45,802 bases of DNA from assembly GCA_944327275.1 (NCBI GenBank), contig CALVHB010000017.1, forward strand, positions 1 through 45,802, given 5' to 3'. The DNA is from Candidatus Gastranaerophilales bacterium. Its GTDB lineage: Bacteria > Cyanobacteriota > Vampirovibrionia > Gastranaerophilales > Gastranaerophilaceae. The notes under the pieces are model-generated. The model saw only the letters and a list, made by a program, of their open reading frames with translations, searched no databases and was not told where the DNA came from. The translations under genes were made by a program, and so were the position numbers. Every line of letters starts with the position of its first letter. Positions within the stretch are counted from its first letter, which is position 1. Shown here piece by piece: positions 1 to 8,591 of this stretch.

Positions 1-1109
1 AATTGTCATCAGTTATGGAAACAAATATCAACTTACCTTTCATCACAGCTGATGCTAACGGTCCAAAACACTTAGACTTGAACTTAACAAGAGCTAAATT
101 TGAAGACTTAAGCAGAGATCTATTAAACAGATGTAAAACTCCTGTTGAAAATGCTTTGAAAGATGCAGGTATTTCAAAATCTGATATCAATGAAGTTGTA
201 TTAGTTGGTGGTTCAACTCGTATCCCAGCTGTTCAACAATTGGTAAAAGAATATACAGGTAAAGAACCTAACCAATCTGTAAACCCTGATGAAGTTGTTG
301 CAGTTGGTGCTGCAATTCAAGCAGGTGTATTAGCAGGTGAAGTTAAAGATATCGTACTTTTGGATGTAACTCCTTTAACTTTAGGTATTGAAACTTTAGG
401 TGGTGTAATGACTCCTCTAGTTCCAAGAAATACTACAATTCCTGTTTCTAAATCTCAAGTATTCTCAACTGCTGAAAATAACCAAACAGCTGTAGATATT
501 CATGTTCTTCAAGGTGAAAGACCAATGGCTAAAGATAACAAATCCTTAGGTATGTTTAGACTTGATGGTATTCCACCAGCAATGAGAGGATTACCTCAAA
601 TCGAAGTTACATTTGATATCGATGCTAACGGTATTGTAAATGTTTCAGCTAAAGATAAAGCTACAAATAAAGAACAAAAAATTACTATTACAAATTCTTC
701 TAACCTTTCAGAAGCAGATATTGATAAAATGGTTAAAGAAGCTGAAGCTAACGCTGCTGAAGATAAGAAGAAAAAAGAAGAAGCTGAAATTAAAAACAAT
801 GCTACAAGCTTAATTGGTTCAGCTGACAGAATCGTAAAAGATTTTGAAGGCAAAATTGATTCTGCTGACAAATCAAAATTGGATGAACAAAAAGCAGCTT
901 TACAAAAAGCTCTTGATGAAAACAAACCGGTTGATGAGTTGAAAAAATTGTCAGATGAATTGCAACAAACTATGTTCAGCATTTCACAAAAAGCTTACGA
1001 AGCTGTTCAAAAAGAAGAACAAGCAACTGCTTCAAGTGAAAGCGCATCTTCAACTACTGAAGATAAAAAAGATGATGACGTAATTGATGCTGAATATACT
1101 AAAGAATAA
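1..1109 (+). CDS. dnaK: Chaperone DnaK (Hsp70), C-terminal part; gene start lies before the window
   Basis: ATP-driven Hsp70 chaperone that works with DnaJ and GrpE in the cytoplasm. The frame is open from base 3 (first codon Leu, not a start). About 367 residues are present against roughly 635 for a full DnaK, so about 270 N-terminal residues are missing. Visible: end of the ATPase domain ([24 protein letters not shown]), the linker [14 protein letters not shown], the substrate-binding beta domain, the helical lid, and an acidic tail ending in [10 protein letters not shown], the usual DnaK terminus. A hairpin terminator follows at once, so dnaK ends its transcript. Identification is certain. 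Confidence 0.98.
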   Translation, partial: LSSVMETNINLPFITADANGPKHLDLNLTRAKFEDLSRDLLNRCKTPVENALKDAGISKSDINEVVLVGGSTRIPAVQQLVKEYTGKEPNQSVNPDEVVAVGAAIQAGVLAGEVKDIVLLDVTPLTLGIETLGGVMTPLVPRNTTIPVSKSQVFSTAENNQTAVDIHVLQGERPMAKDNKSLGMFRLDGIPPAMRGLPQIEVTFDIDANGIVNVSAKDKATNKEQKITITNSSNLSEADIDKMVKEAEANAAEDKKKKEEAEIKNNATSLIGSADRIVKDFEGKIDSADKSKLDEQKAALQKALDENKPVDELKKLSDELQQTMFSISQKAYEAVQKEEQATASSESASSTTEDKKDDDVIDAEYTKE

Positions 1110-1135
1110 TCAATTAAATAATCTTGACACTTTTG

Positions 1136-1169
1136 AAGCGGACTCGATGTATAATCGAGCCCGCTTTTT
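1136..1169 (+). terminator. Rho-independent terminator of dnaK
   Basis: The arms at 1136-1148 and 1154-1166 form a GC-rich stem with one mismatch and a 5-base loop, followed by a T run to 1169. It begins 27 bases after the dnaK stop codon. Confidence 0.85.
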
Positions 1170-1175
1170 ATATAT

Positions 1176-1194
1176 ATTACATAATGTAAATATG
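1176..1194. promoter_or_regulatory. Palindromic 19-mer, copy 1 of 2
   Basis: The 19 bases ATTACATAATGTAAATATG recur exactly at 6283-6301. The core TTACAT-A-ATGTAA (1177-1189) is a perfect 6-1-6 inverted repeat, the geometry used by Fur-family regulators. Here it lies between the dnaK terminator and the small gene at 1323. The regulator is unknown. Confidence 0.45.
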
Positions 1195-1247
1195 AATTTA
1201 GAATTGACTAAAATCGGCTTATACTCTTTTTTTTGAGTAAGATAAAG

Positions 1248-1256
1248 TGTTATACT
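1248..1256 (+). promoter_or_regulatory. Extended -10 promoter element for the gene at 1323
   Basis: TGT-TATACT at 1248-1256 fits an extended -10 (TGnTATAAT). No convincing -35 box sits at 16-18 bases. The gene it would serve starts 66 bases downstream. Confidence 0.35.
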
Positions 1257-1322
1257 TATTAGCAATTTTTGTTCTTTTTTTGTTTTTATACAAATATAGA
1301 AGCAATAAAGGGGTTGGTTATT

Positions 1323-1661
1323 ATGACAATAACAGTTAAAGATTTATTTCAGTATGATCCAAATTTTCCTAAAATAAAAATTCAGCGTTTAACAGGAAAA
1401 CAAGATTACGAAAAAACAGATACTGTTGACTTATCAAGGTTAGCAGCTTTAAATGATAAAGACTTATCAATTTTTGGCGCTAAAAAGGATAACAGATTGA
1501 TAAATTACATAAATGATGATAATACGCGTAAAGAGGTTGCGGATGCGTCTCACGTAAAGAATACTAAAAATACGAACGAAAATGAAAAAAATAATTATAA
1601 TGTAGGAAATATTCCTATGAACAAAAGTATTTTTGATATAAAAGAAAAACAAGTAGTATAG
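1323..1661 (+). CDS. Hypothetical protein, 112 aa
   Basis: Not recognised. The ATG at 1323 is chosen because AAAGGGG lies about 9 bases upstream; an earlier in-frame ATG at 1269 has no ribosome site and would add a Phe-rich leader. The product is hydrophilic, rich in Lys, Asp and Asn, with no signal peptide or membrane segment; the C-terminal half is Asn-rich and probably disordered. The next gene starts 10 bases downstream with its own ribosome site, so the two are probably co-transcribed and share a terminator at 1908-1937. Function unknown. Confidence 0.7.
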   Translation: MTITVKDLFQYDPNFPKIKIQRLTGKQDYEKTDTVDLSRLAALNDKDLSIFGAKKDNRLINYINDDNTRKEVADASHVKNTKNTNENEKNNYNVGNIPMNKSIFDIKEKQVV

Positions 1662-1670
1662 GAGCAACTT

Positions 1671-1904
1671 TTGATAGAAAAAATCCAACAAAATAACAGT
1701 ATTGCCAGACAGGATTATAATAAGTCTCAAGAATATTTAAGTAATCAAATTAAGCAGCCAAAAAATTTAGCTGATTTAAAGCGTAATGCAAGTATAAAGT
1801 TGCGTCAGCTACAACTTGCAAGACAGCAAGGTGATATAGAAAAAGCTGCAATACTCGCATATGAGCATCAGCAAATTATTCGGGATATAAATAATTGTTC
1901 TTAA
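1671..1904 (+). CDS. Hypothetical protein, 77 aa (TTG start)
   Basis: Not recognised. TTG at 1671 is the likely start, because AGGAG sits 6 bases upstream, overlapping the stop codon of the previous gene. The protein is a short, charged, Gln-rich helix. Residues about 39-70 (LRQLQLARQQGDIEKAAILA) look faintly like a UVR motif (UvrB/UvrC interaction helix), but the match is weak and could be chance. A strong terminator follows. Confidence 0.6.
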   Translation: MIEKIQQNNSIARQDYNKSQEYLSNQIKQPKNLADLKRNASIKLRQLQLARQQGDIEKAAILAYEHQQIIRDINNCS

Positions 1905-1907
1905 TAG

Positions 1908-1937
1908 AAAAGACGGTTTTTATAAACCGTCTTTTTT
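1908..1937. terminator. Bidirectional terminator between the gene at 1671 and gatA
   Basis: A perfect 12-base inverted repeat (1908-1919 and 1924-1935, arm AAAAGACGGTTT) with a 4-base loop, A-rich on the left and T-rich on the right. It lies between convergent genes and can serve both. Confidence 0.9.
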
Positions 1938-1963
1938 ATTAATTTATTTTGTTTCTATTTGAA

Positions 1964-3427
1964 TTATACATTAGCTAATTGTAAATAGTAATCATTAGCT
2001 CTTTCAAATTTGTGTGCAGCGTTGAATAATCTGCTTTCTTGTAATTGAGGAGCTAAGATTTGTAGACCGATTGGCATTCCATCTTTATCAAATCCTGCAG
2101 GAACACTCAAACCTGGTATACCTGCTAAGTTTGCAGAAATTGTTGCAATATCTGTTAAGTACATTGCAAGTGGATCTGAGGCTTTTGCTCCAAGTTCAAA
2201 CGCTGTATTTGGACAAGTTGGAGAGATTAGTATATCAGCCTTCTTGAATGCTTCTACAAAGTCTTGAGTTACTAATGCTCTCATTTGTTGAGCTTTTTTA
2301 TAATAAGCATCATAATAGCCTGATGACAATGCATAAGTTCCAAGCATTATACGGCGCTTAACTTCCGGTCCAAACCCTTCTGCACGTGTTTTTGTGTACA
2401 TTTCAAGCAGATTTTTTGCATCAGGAGTTCTATATCCGTATTTTACACCATCAAAACGCGCAAGGTTTGATGAGCATTCTGCTGTTGCAAGGATATAGTA
2501 AATTCCTATTGAGTGTTTTAAGTTAGGAAGAGAAATTTCAACAATTTCAGCTCCTAGCTTTTTGTAATCTTCGATAGCTTTTTCAACAGCTTTTGCAACA
2601 TCTTCTGATAAAGCATCAGTCATAAGTTCCTTTATAACACCGACTTTCATGCCTTTTATATCATTGTTTAAATTAGCTGCATAATGTTCTACAGGAAGAT
2701 CCAAGGAAGTAGAATCTTTTGGGTCATGTCCTGATATTACTTCAAGAAGATTTGCGGCATCTTCAACTGTTCTTGCAAAAGGACCTATTTGGTCTAAAGA
2801 AGATGCGAATGCAATAAGACCATATCTTGAAACGCGTCCGTATGTTGGTTTCATACCAACAATACCACAGAATGATGCTGGTAATCTAATTGATCCGCCG
2901 GTATCAGAACCTAGTGATAATGTAGCTTCGCAAGCTGCTACTGAAGCTGCTGAACCACCTGAAGAACCGCCTGGAACTTTCTTTAAATCCCAAGGATTGT
3001 GTACTTTTTTGAATGCTGAGTTTTCATTAGAAGAACCCATTGCAAACTCGTCCAAATTAGCTTTTCCTACTATTGGAACAAGGTTGCCTAAAAGTTTTTC
3101 TGTAATTGTTGCGTTGAAAGGTGATACAAAATTTTCTAAAATTTTAGATGAAGCTGTAGTTTTTGAACCTTTCATATTCATGTTATCTTTTAAGGCAAGA
3201 GGAATACCTGCTAAAAGAGGTAATTCTTCGCCTTTTGCAATTTTTTCATCAACTTTTTTTGCTGTATTTAAAGCTGCTTCTTTTGTCAAAGAGTTGAATG
3301 CGCCTAATTTTTCGTCAATTTCTTCAATTCTTTGGAAAGCTGCATTTGTAAGTTCTACAGCAGAAATTTCTTTATTCTTAAGAGCTTTTGACTGCTCTGT
3401 AGCTGATTTTTTTAAAATCTCATTCAT
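1964..3427 (-). CDS. gatA: Asp-tRNA(Asn)/Glu-tRNA(Gln) amidotransferase subunit A
   Basis: The glutaminase subunit of GatCAB, which amidates Glu-tRNA(Gln) or Asp-tRNA(Asn) using ammonia from glutamine. At 487 residues it is full length. The amidase-signature triad is in place: Lys80 (ALKDNM), cis-Ser155 in GGSSGGSAA, and the nucleophile Ser179 in GSDTGGSIRLPA. The start has AAGGAG closely upstream. gatB and gatC are not in this window, so the subunits are dispersed. It probably has its own promoter (3507-3535) and ends at the shared terminator. Presence of GatA suggests the organism lacks a GlnRS and/or AsnRS. Confidence 0.97.
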   Translation of the reverse strand: MNEILKKSATEQSKALKNKEISAVELTNAAFQRIEEIDEKLGAFNSLTKEAALNTAKKVDEKIAKGEELPLLAGIPLALKDNMNMKGSKTTASSKILENFVSPFNATITEKLLGNLVPIVGKANLDEFAMGSSNENSAFKKVHNPWDLKKVPGGSSGGSAASVAACEATLSLGSDTGGSIRLPASFCGIVGMKPTYGRVSRYGLIAFASSLDQIGPFARTVEDAANLLEVISGHDPKDSTSLDLPVEHYAANLNNDIKGMKVGVIKELMTDALSEDVAKAVEKAIEDYKKLGAEIVEISLPNLKHSIGIYYILATAECSSNLARFDGVKYGYRTPDAKNLLEMYTKTRAEGFGPEVKRRIMLGTYALSSGYYDAYYKKAQQMRALVTQDFVEAFKKADILISPTCPNTAFELGAKASDPLAMYLTDIATISANLAGIPGLSVPAGFDKDGMPIGLQILAPQLQESRLFNAAHKFERANDYYLQLANV

Positions 3428-3506
3428 AATATCTCCTTGGTTCTTTGCACTCTTTGCGCATAATTTTTTGGATTTATTAAGCCTTGCTAAGAGTGTCTAT
3501 GAGAAA

Positions 3507-3535
3507 ATTTTAGGACAAAAATAACAGTTTAGCAA
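3507..3535 (-). promoter_or_regulatory. Promoter of gatA
   Basis: On the minus strand, TTGCTA (3530-3535), a 17-base spacer, then TAAAAT (3507-3512). It ends 79 bases before the gatA start. The -35 resembles those proposed upstream of 31967 (TTGCTA) and 35671 (TTGCAA). Confidence 0.45.
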
Positions 3536-3541
3536 GTCGAG

Positions 3542-4120
3542 TTACAGTTTTTGCATTTTTTTGTTAATTTGAGCGTGTATTTTATTTGCGCGGTAGAGGT
3601 AGTTTGTTAGTTTTTCATAGTTTGCTTTAGTTTCACCGTATGGAACTTTCATTGCAATAAGCTCATCTACATTTTCGTTTATACTTGTCAGTGTTTCAAG
3701 AGAGTCTGATAAGTCTAAGATTGATTGGAATTTTTTTGAAACTTTGGCGATGACTTTTCTTGAAAAAAATCTTGCTAATTTTCTAATAGGTGAAAGTTTT
3801 GGTTTTTGTCGTTTTGGGGTAATTGCATCCGTAATTTTTTCTGTTATATTTCGTTTTGAATATTCTGATTTGAGTTTTTCCAATTCATTTTCTATTTGTT
3901 TAGCTTGGATTTTTAAATCCATTACATCAAGTAATTTGCCTAAAAGTTCAGCTCCTTTAATTTTTGTATTTAATGCATCAAGAGCTTCTTCTTTTTCAGC
4001 AATCAAATATTCAAGTTTTAAAGTTTTATCGTCAAGGTCTTTGAATGAATTGTCATTCAAAATATTTAAATCGTAATCATTTAATCTTTTAAAACTTGTC
4101 TGGAATATATTGTTGTTCAT
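3542..4120 (-). CDS. Hypothetical coiled-coil protein, 192 aa
   Basis: Not recognised. The protein is strongly charged. Residues about 35-95 form a predicted coiled coil (ALDALN...KQIENELEKLKSEY pattern); a Lys/Arg-rich stretch around 100-130 (RQKPKLSPIRKLARFFSRK) is followed by more helix. No signal peptide or clear membrane segment. It starts 5 bases after the permease stop codon, so it is translationally linked to the LptF/G gene. The N-terminus (MNNNIFQTSFKR) loosely resembles the NFxG leaders of other small proteins here, but is not a clear match. Function unknown; a role with the permease is only a guess from position. Confidence 0.7.
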   Translation of the reverse strand: MNNNIFQTSFKRLNDYDLNILNDNSFKDLDDKTLKLEYLIAEKEEALDALNTKIKGAELLGKLLDVMDLKIQAKQIENELEKLKSEYSKRNITEKITDAITPKRQKPKLSPIRKLARFFSRKVIAKVSKKFQSILDLSDSLETLTSINENVDELIAMKVPYGETKANYEKLTNYLYRANKIHAQINKKMQKL

Positions 4121-4125
4121 AAAAT

Positions 4126-5241
4126 TTACTCTATTGTATAAACTTTTTTATAATAAAGTATAACACCTACTATTGTAAGTACGATATTTGGCATCCAAGC
4201 TGCGAGGAATGGTTGTAATGTTCCTGCTTCCCCGAAAGAAATAGATAGTGCGCGTATCAAATAGTAAGCAAAAATAATCAAAATACTAAATAAAAATCCT
4301 CTGTTGTACCTTACTCTTGGAGGAGTAATTGCTAAAGGTACACCAATCAGTACAAGTGCTATTGTTGTAAGTGGTAATGCAAGTTTGTCATATAGTTCTA
4401 TGTACATTGTGTTTTTTTGTTCTTCACTTATTTGATTGTGTCTTATGTAATCGATTAATCTTGTAAAGTTCATTTCTTTTGCAACGTTTTTGTTTAATTC
4501 TTTTGACATATCAAGTCCAAATTTAACTATTGATTCATCAAATAATGTTGTATTAAGAACTTTGCCGTTGTCACCTATTGTGTACATAGCACCTTTTTCA
4601 AATTGCCATCCTTCAGGAGAAGTCTTACCTTCATCTGCCTGTAAAACTTGAATGGTACCCGCTTTTGCTGTATCGAGAACTGTTATATTGTGCAAAACTT
4701 TATCTTTACAAAATCCAACGTAGAATAGTCTTTTCAAACTTTCTCCTTCGCTTAATTCTTTAAATACAAAGTTTTGTTTCCCTTCAGGGATATTTTTTTG
4801 TCCAAGTGCCCATAAAGCCAAATCTTTAGACTGTTTTGTCATCACAGGAACAACACTTTCATTTATTACAAAGCTGAATATTGACATCAAAAGTGCAAAA
4901 ATAAATATTGGTTTTGCAATCCTGTTTAGTCCTATACCACAAGCTCTCATAACTGTAATTTCTGATTTTAAACTAAGCCCGTTTAATGTCATTACAGTTG
5001 CGAGCAAAACTCCCATTGGAATTGTCATTACAATAACTTGAGGAAGATTTAAAATAATCATCATCAAAGCAACTTTAAATGGTATACCAAAACGGGAAAT
5101 TTGTTTAATCAGTGTAATAAATGTATCAGACGCGAAAATAATTGATGTAAATACACATACTCCCATAATAAACATTTCGATTACTTGTCTCAAAATGTAT
5201 TTATCAAGTATTGAAATTTTACTTCCATTAAAATTCGCCAT
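4126..5241 (-). CDS. LptF/LptG (YjgP/YjgQ) family permease
   Basis: Inner-membrane permease of the family that, with the LptB ATPase, extracts lipopolysaccharide and passes it to the LptC-A-D bridge. The 371-residue length fits the family. Typical features are the N-terminal DKYILRQ before the first helix, about three helices in residues 15-125, a periplasmic beta-jellyroll region of about 150 residues, and three C-terminal helices (residues about 285-370). Only one such gene is here, so it cannot be assigned to LptF or LptG. It supports a two-membrane envelope. The adjacent coiled-coil gene follows with 5 bases between. Confidence 0.9.
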   Translation of the reverse strand: MANFNGSKISILDKYILRQVIEMFIMGVCVFTSIIFASDTFITLIKQISRFGIPFKVALMMIILNLPQVIVMTIPMGVLLATVMTLNGLSLKSEITVMRACGIGLNRIAKPIFIFALLMSIFSFVINESVVPVMTKQSKDLALWALGQKNIPEGKQNFVFKELSEGESLKRLFYVGFCKDKVLHNITVLDTAKAGTIQVLQADEGKTSPEGWQFEKGAMYTIGDNGKVLNTTLFDESIVKFGLDMSKELNKNVAKEMNFTRLIDYIRHNQISEEQKNTMYIELYDKLALPLTTIALVLIGVPLAITPPRVRYNRGFLFSILIIFAYYLIRALSISFGEAGTLQPFLAAWMPNIVLTIVGVILYYKKVYTIE

Positions 5242-5265
5242 AATCTTATGTTACCTGAAATAATC

Positions 5266-6237
5266 CTATTTATCAAATTGTAAAAGTACTTTTAAAGTTT
5301 CTTTTTCTTTATTTTTTTCAAATGCTTCTAATGCATCATCCACGTTATATTTTGCTGATATTAAAGGTGAAAAATCAATTTTTCCTGATTCCAAAAGTCT
5401 TAGAGCTGGACCAAACTGTCCGCAACGAGAGCCAAGAACTGTTATTTCATCTATTACTATAGGAGCCAAGTTTAGTTCTTTACCTGTAGCAACTGTGCTT
5501 TTCAAAACCAATACTCCGCGAGGTTTTGTAAGTGCAAGAGATGTTTCAAAACCTGAAACAGAACCTGTTGCTTCTACTACTACATCGTATTTCTTTTCAA
5601 TTGGAAAATCTTGAAGTAGTGCTGTTTTTACACCTTGAGCTTTTGCAATATCAAGTTTATTTTGATGTTTTCCGACTAAAGTCACATCGTAATTTTGAGC
5701 ATTCAAAGTCAATGCTGTGATAAGTCCGAGTTTTCCGTCACCTAATACAATTACTTTTTGAAAAGGTTTTATATGTAGTTGTTCTGTTATTTCACAAGCT
5801 GCGGCAAGTGGTTCTACAAATACAGCTTGCTCATCGGGAACGTTTTCAGGGACTTCAAATAAAACTTCTAAAGGCATTGTAAAATATTCCCCAAACACGC
5901 CGTCTTTTCTCCAGATTCCTAAAGTATGTCTTTCAGGGCAGTGACGATATAGCTTTTCTGCACAATATGGACAGTCAGGTTTTTTGCAGCCATAGCTGAT
6001 TTCAGGAACTACACGTTTTCCAAGAAGAGATTTGTCTTCATCGTTAATTTCTTCAACAACTCCAACGGCTTCATGACCTAGAATTCCTTTATAGCCCATA
6101 TAGCCTTTTGTAATTTCATAATCTGTATTACAAATACCAGCTAAAGTTACACGAACCAAAGCTTCTCCTTTTTGAGGAATTGGTTTTTTATAGTCATTTA
6201 CTAATTTTAATCCTTCATCAAATACTACAGCTTTCAT
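5266..6237 (-). CDS. Zinc-dependent alcohol dehydrogenase (MDR superfamily)
   Basis: Medium-chain NAD(P)-dependent dehydrogenase of an alcohol or polyol; the substrate cannot be read from sequence. The start at 6237 is preferred over 6261 because AGGAG precedes it and MKAVVFDEG is the usual family N-terminus. Catalytic-zinc motifs are present (AGICNTDYE, GHEAVG), as is a structural-zinc-type Cys cluster around residues 85-105 (C-x4-C-x2-C-x7-C, one spacing longer than usual), and the Rossmann glycine motif VLGDGKLGL. The promoter upstream carries one copy of the repeated palindrome over its -35 box, so repression by an unknown regulator is likely. Confidence 0.88.
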   Translation of the reverse strand: MKAVVFDEGLKLVNDYKKPIPQKGEALVRVTLAGICNTDYEITKGYMGYKGILGHEAVGVVEEINDEDKSLLGKRVVPEISYGCKKPDCPYCAEKLYRHCPERHTLGIWRKDGVFGEYFTMPLEVLFEVPENVPDEQAVFVEPLAAACEITEQLHIKPFQKVIVLGDGKLGLITALTLNAQNYDVTLVGKHQNKLDIAKAQGVKTALLQDFPIEKKYDVVVEATGSVSGFETSLALTKPRGVLVLKSTVATGKELNLAPIVIDEITVLGSRCGQFGPALRLLESGKIDFSPLISAKYNVDDALEAFEKNKEKETLKVLLQFDK

Positions 6238-6269
6238 TGTTTTTATATCTCCTATCTTCAATAGATTTT

Positions 6270-6297
6270 ATCATAAATAATTATTACATAATGTAAA
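6270..6297 (-). promoter_or_regulatory. Promoter of the alcohol dehydrogenase gene
   Basis: Minus strand: TTTACA (6292-6297), 16-base spacer, TATGAT (6270-6275). The -35 box lies inside the palindrome copy at 6283-6301, a layout expected for repression. Confidence 0.5.
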
Positions 6298-6301
6298 TAT
6301 G
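6283..6301. promoter_or_regulatory. Palindromic 19-mer, copy 2 of 2 (candidate operator)
   Basis: Exact repeat of 1176-1194. The core TTACATAATGTAA (6284-6296) is a 6-1-6 inverted repeat overlapping the -35 of the alcohol dehydrogenase promoter. The regulator is not identified. Confidence 0.5.
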
Positions 6302-6379
6302 TGGTTTTTATCTTATGAAGAAAGTTTTCTGGCTGTAATTTTGTTGAAGGATTAATAAATACTAATATTTAAAATGAAT

Positions 6380-6580
6380 TTAGCCTTCAGCTACAACTGT
6401 TGCTATCAATTCTCCATAACTATTCATAGAACCGTCAGTTTCTTCTATGATGTAGTTATAGCCTTCTTTACCGGCAATTGCTTTTTCAGCTTTTTCTAAT
6501 GCTAAATCATAATCTGTTGTTTCTATAACTAATGCTCTTGAAAATTCTGAATGATTTTTTTCTGTATATACGTGATACAT
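6380..6580 (-). CDS. Hypothetical protein, 66 aa
   Basis: Not recognised. The start at 6580 (MYHVYTEKN) is chosen over 6607 because a GGAAGGGG ribosome site lies just upstream. A small, soluble, acidic alpha/beta-type protein (pattern RALVIETTDYDLALEKAEKA) with no Cys and no membrane segment. It sits 42 bases downstream of cysE on the same strand and may be the last gene of the tyrS-cysE transcript. Function unknown. Confidence 0.65.
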   Translation of the reverse strand: MYHVYTEKNHSEFSRALVIETTDYDLALEKAEKAIAGKEGYNYIIEETDGSMNSYGELIATVVAEG

Positions 6581-6622
6581 TTTTATACCCCTTCCTTTTC
6601 CATTCATTATAGTTGTGAAAAA

Positions 6623-7288
6623 TTATTTGTCTATTTTTTCAAGATTTTTTACTTTTTCTTGAAGTTCTAAAACTTCGTATTTTAATCTGTTTAGTTCACA
6701 TTTTACAGGATCCGGAATACGGTTATGCATAAGAACTCCGTTTTCATCTTTTATTTTTCGATGTACAACTCTTCCTGGAATACCCACAACTGTTGAATAT
6801 TCCGGAACATCTTCTACTACGACGGATCCTGCACCAACTCTTACATAATCTCCGAGAGTTATATTACCTAAAACTTTTGCTCCTGCTCCGACAATTACTC
6901 CATGTCCTAAGGTTGGATGGCGTTTGCCGTGTTCTTTCCCTGTTCCGCCAAGAGTAACTTGTTGATAAATAAGTACGTCATCTCCAATAACTGTGGTAGC
7001 GCCTATTACAACACCTTCTCCATGGTCAATAAAAAAACGACGCCCGATTTTTGCTGCAGGATGAATTTCAATTCCAGTTATAATTCTTGTAATGTAAGAT
7101 ATTATTCTTGGAATAAGAGGAATATGCCATTTGTATAGGCGATGAGCAAATCGGTATGCAATTAGTGCATGCAAACCGGGGTAGCAAAGTATCACTTCAA
7201 GTATATTATCCGCAGCAGGGTCTTTGTCGTATATTACTTGAATATCCTCTTTAACCTTTGTTATTCCTCGTTTTATGGTTTTGAACAT
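6623..7288 (-). CDS. cysE: Serine O-acetyltransferase
   Basis: Makes O-acetylserine from serine and acetyl-CoA, the first step of cysteine synthesis. The 221-residue length fits the short bacterial type. A helical N-terminal part (DPAADNILEVILCYPGLHAL) is followed by left-handed beta-helix hexapeptide repeats from about residue 75. The catalytic His is His89 in FIDHGEGVVIG, with Glu74 (GIEIHP) where E. coli has Asp143. LGGTGKEHGKRHPTLG is the usual active-site loop. It starts one base after the tyrS stop codon, so translation is coupled. Confidence 0.95.
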   Translation of the reverse strand: MFKTIKRGITKVKEDIQVIYDKDPAADNILEVILCYPGLHALIAYRFAHRLYKWHIPLIPRIISYITRIITGIEIHPAAKIGRRFFIDHGEGVVIGATTVIGDDVLIYQQVTLGGTGKEHGKRHPTLGHGVIVGAGAKVLGNITLGDYVRVGAGSVVVEDVPEYSTVVGIPGRVVHRKIKDENGVLMHNRIPDPVKCELNRLKYEVLELQEKVKNLEKIDK

Positions 7289-7289
7289 T

Positions 7290-8513
7290 TTACTTCACCA
7301 GTTTTGCGAACTTACGTTTACCTGCTTGTAATACTAAGTCTTCTGAGATGCTAAATGTATAAGTCATATCGGCAATTTTTTCACCGTTAACTTTTACTCC
7401 GCCACCTTGAATAAGACGTTTAGCTTCCCCTTTGCTAGATGTGAATTTTAATTCTACTAACACATCGAGTATATTTTTTCCGTTCATTCCTGAAATTTCT
7501 TCAATATCTTCTGGGATACCTTTATTTGATACAACATTAATGAATGCATCTTGTCCTCTTTTTGCACCATCCTGCCCGTGGTATTCTGCTGTGATAGTAT
7601 AAGCAAGTTTCATTTTTATATCACGAGGATTTACCGAGCCGTCTGCGATTTGCTTATCGATAGTTTCAAGTTCTTCTTTTGATGCATCTGTAAGTAAGCT
7701 AAAGTATCTTGAAATCATGTTATCAGGTATACTCATCAATTTCCCAAACATATCGGTTTCACTGTCTGTCAAGGAAATACAATGTTCAGGATATGTTTTG
7801 GACATTTTAACAACTCCGTCTGTTCCTTCTAAAAGAGGTAAAAGCATAACCAATTGTGGATACTTTTTGCCGTAAGCAGCTTGAATATCACGACCCAAAA
7901 GGGTGTTAAATCTTTGGTCAGTACCACCTAGTTCGATGTCAGAATCCACTTCCACAGAGTCATAAGCTTGCATTAGCGGATAGAAGAATTCATGGATTGA
8001 AATTGGACGACCTTCAGAATAGCGTTTCGCAAAATCGTCTCTAGTCATCATTTGAGCAACAGTTACTTGAGCTGATAGTTTTAATAAATCTGTAAAACTC
8101 ATTTTGTGAAGCCAATCTGCATTGTTAACTACTTCAGCATCGCTTACATCCAAAACTTTTGACATTTGATCAAAATAAGATTTTGCATTTTCTTCTACTT
8201 GTTCCTTGGTAAGTGCAGGTCTTGTTTCGGATTTTCCTGAAGGGTCTCCAACCATTGCTGTTGCTCCGCCGACAATAAGTACGATTTTGTGTCCGAGACT
8301 TTGAAATTCTTTTAATTTCCTCATTACAACAGTATGACCAAGGTGTAAATCAGGTCTTGTAGGATCCATTCCAAGTTTGATTCTTAGTGGAGTTTTGGAA
8401 TCGTGAGAATACTGCAACTTCGCAGCCAATTCTTCAATTCCTCCGGGTAATACTTCCGCGTTGCGAGTCAAATGTTTTGCTTGCTCAATGAATTCTTCTC
8501 TTATTTCTGCCAT
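7290..8513 (-). CDS. tyrS: Tyrosyl-tRNA synthetase
   Basis: Class I synthetase charging tRNA(Tyr). The HIGH motif is HLGH (57-60, in PDLHLGHTVV) and the KMSKS motif is KMSKT (about 236-240). A C-terminal S4 RNA-binding domain covers about 340-407 (SKGEAKRLIQGGGVKVNG). At 407 residues it fits the TyrZ-like group. A ribosome site (GGAGAG) precedes the start. The leader is under 80 bases, too short for a T-box. An extended -10 promoter lies at 8547-8555. Confidence 0.96.
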   Translation of the reverse strand: MAEIREEFIEQAKHLTRNAEVLPGGIEELAAKLQYSHDSKTPLRIKLGMDPTRPDLHLGHTVVMRKLKEFQSLGHKIVLIVGGATAMVGDPSGKSETRPALTKEQVEENAKSYFDQMSKVLDVSDAEVVNNADWLHKMSFTDLLKLSAQVTVAQMMTRDDFAKRYSEGRPISIHEFFYPLMQAYDSVEVDSDIELGGTDQRFNTLLGRDIQAAYGKKYPQLVMLLPLLEGTDGVVKMSKTYPEHCISLTDSETDMFGKLMSIPDNMISRYFSLLTDASKEELETIDKQIADGSVNPRDIKMKLAYTITAEYHGQDGAKRGQDAFINVVSNKGIPEDIEEISGMNGKNILDVLVELKFTSSKGEAKRLIQGGGVKVNGEKIADMTYTFSISEDLVLQAGKRKFAKLVK

Positions 8514-8546
8514 TTTATCTCTCCAATTGTTAAATTCTGTAAAATT

Positions 8547-8555
8547 ATTATATCA
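8547..8555 (-). promoter_or_regulatory. Extended -10 promoter of tyrS-cysE
   Basis: Minus strand TGA-TATAAT, a perfect -10 with the extended TG. No good -35 is visible 16-18 bases upstream. The predicted leader is about 27 bases. Confidence 0.5.
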
Positions 8556-8591
8556 CGAGCAAAAAATTTTTTTACGTGTTTTGTAAATTCT

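Noticed and set aside
1124..1155. TTGACA and TATAAT, both perfect boxes, after dnaK
   Set aside because: The spacer is 20 bases and both boxes lie in or beside the dnaK terminator hairpin, so a working promoter is unlikely.
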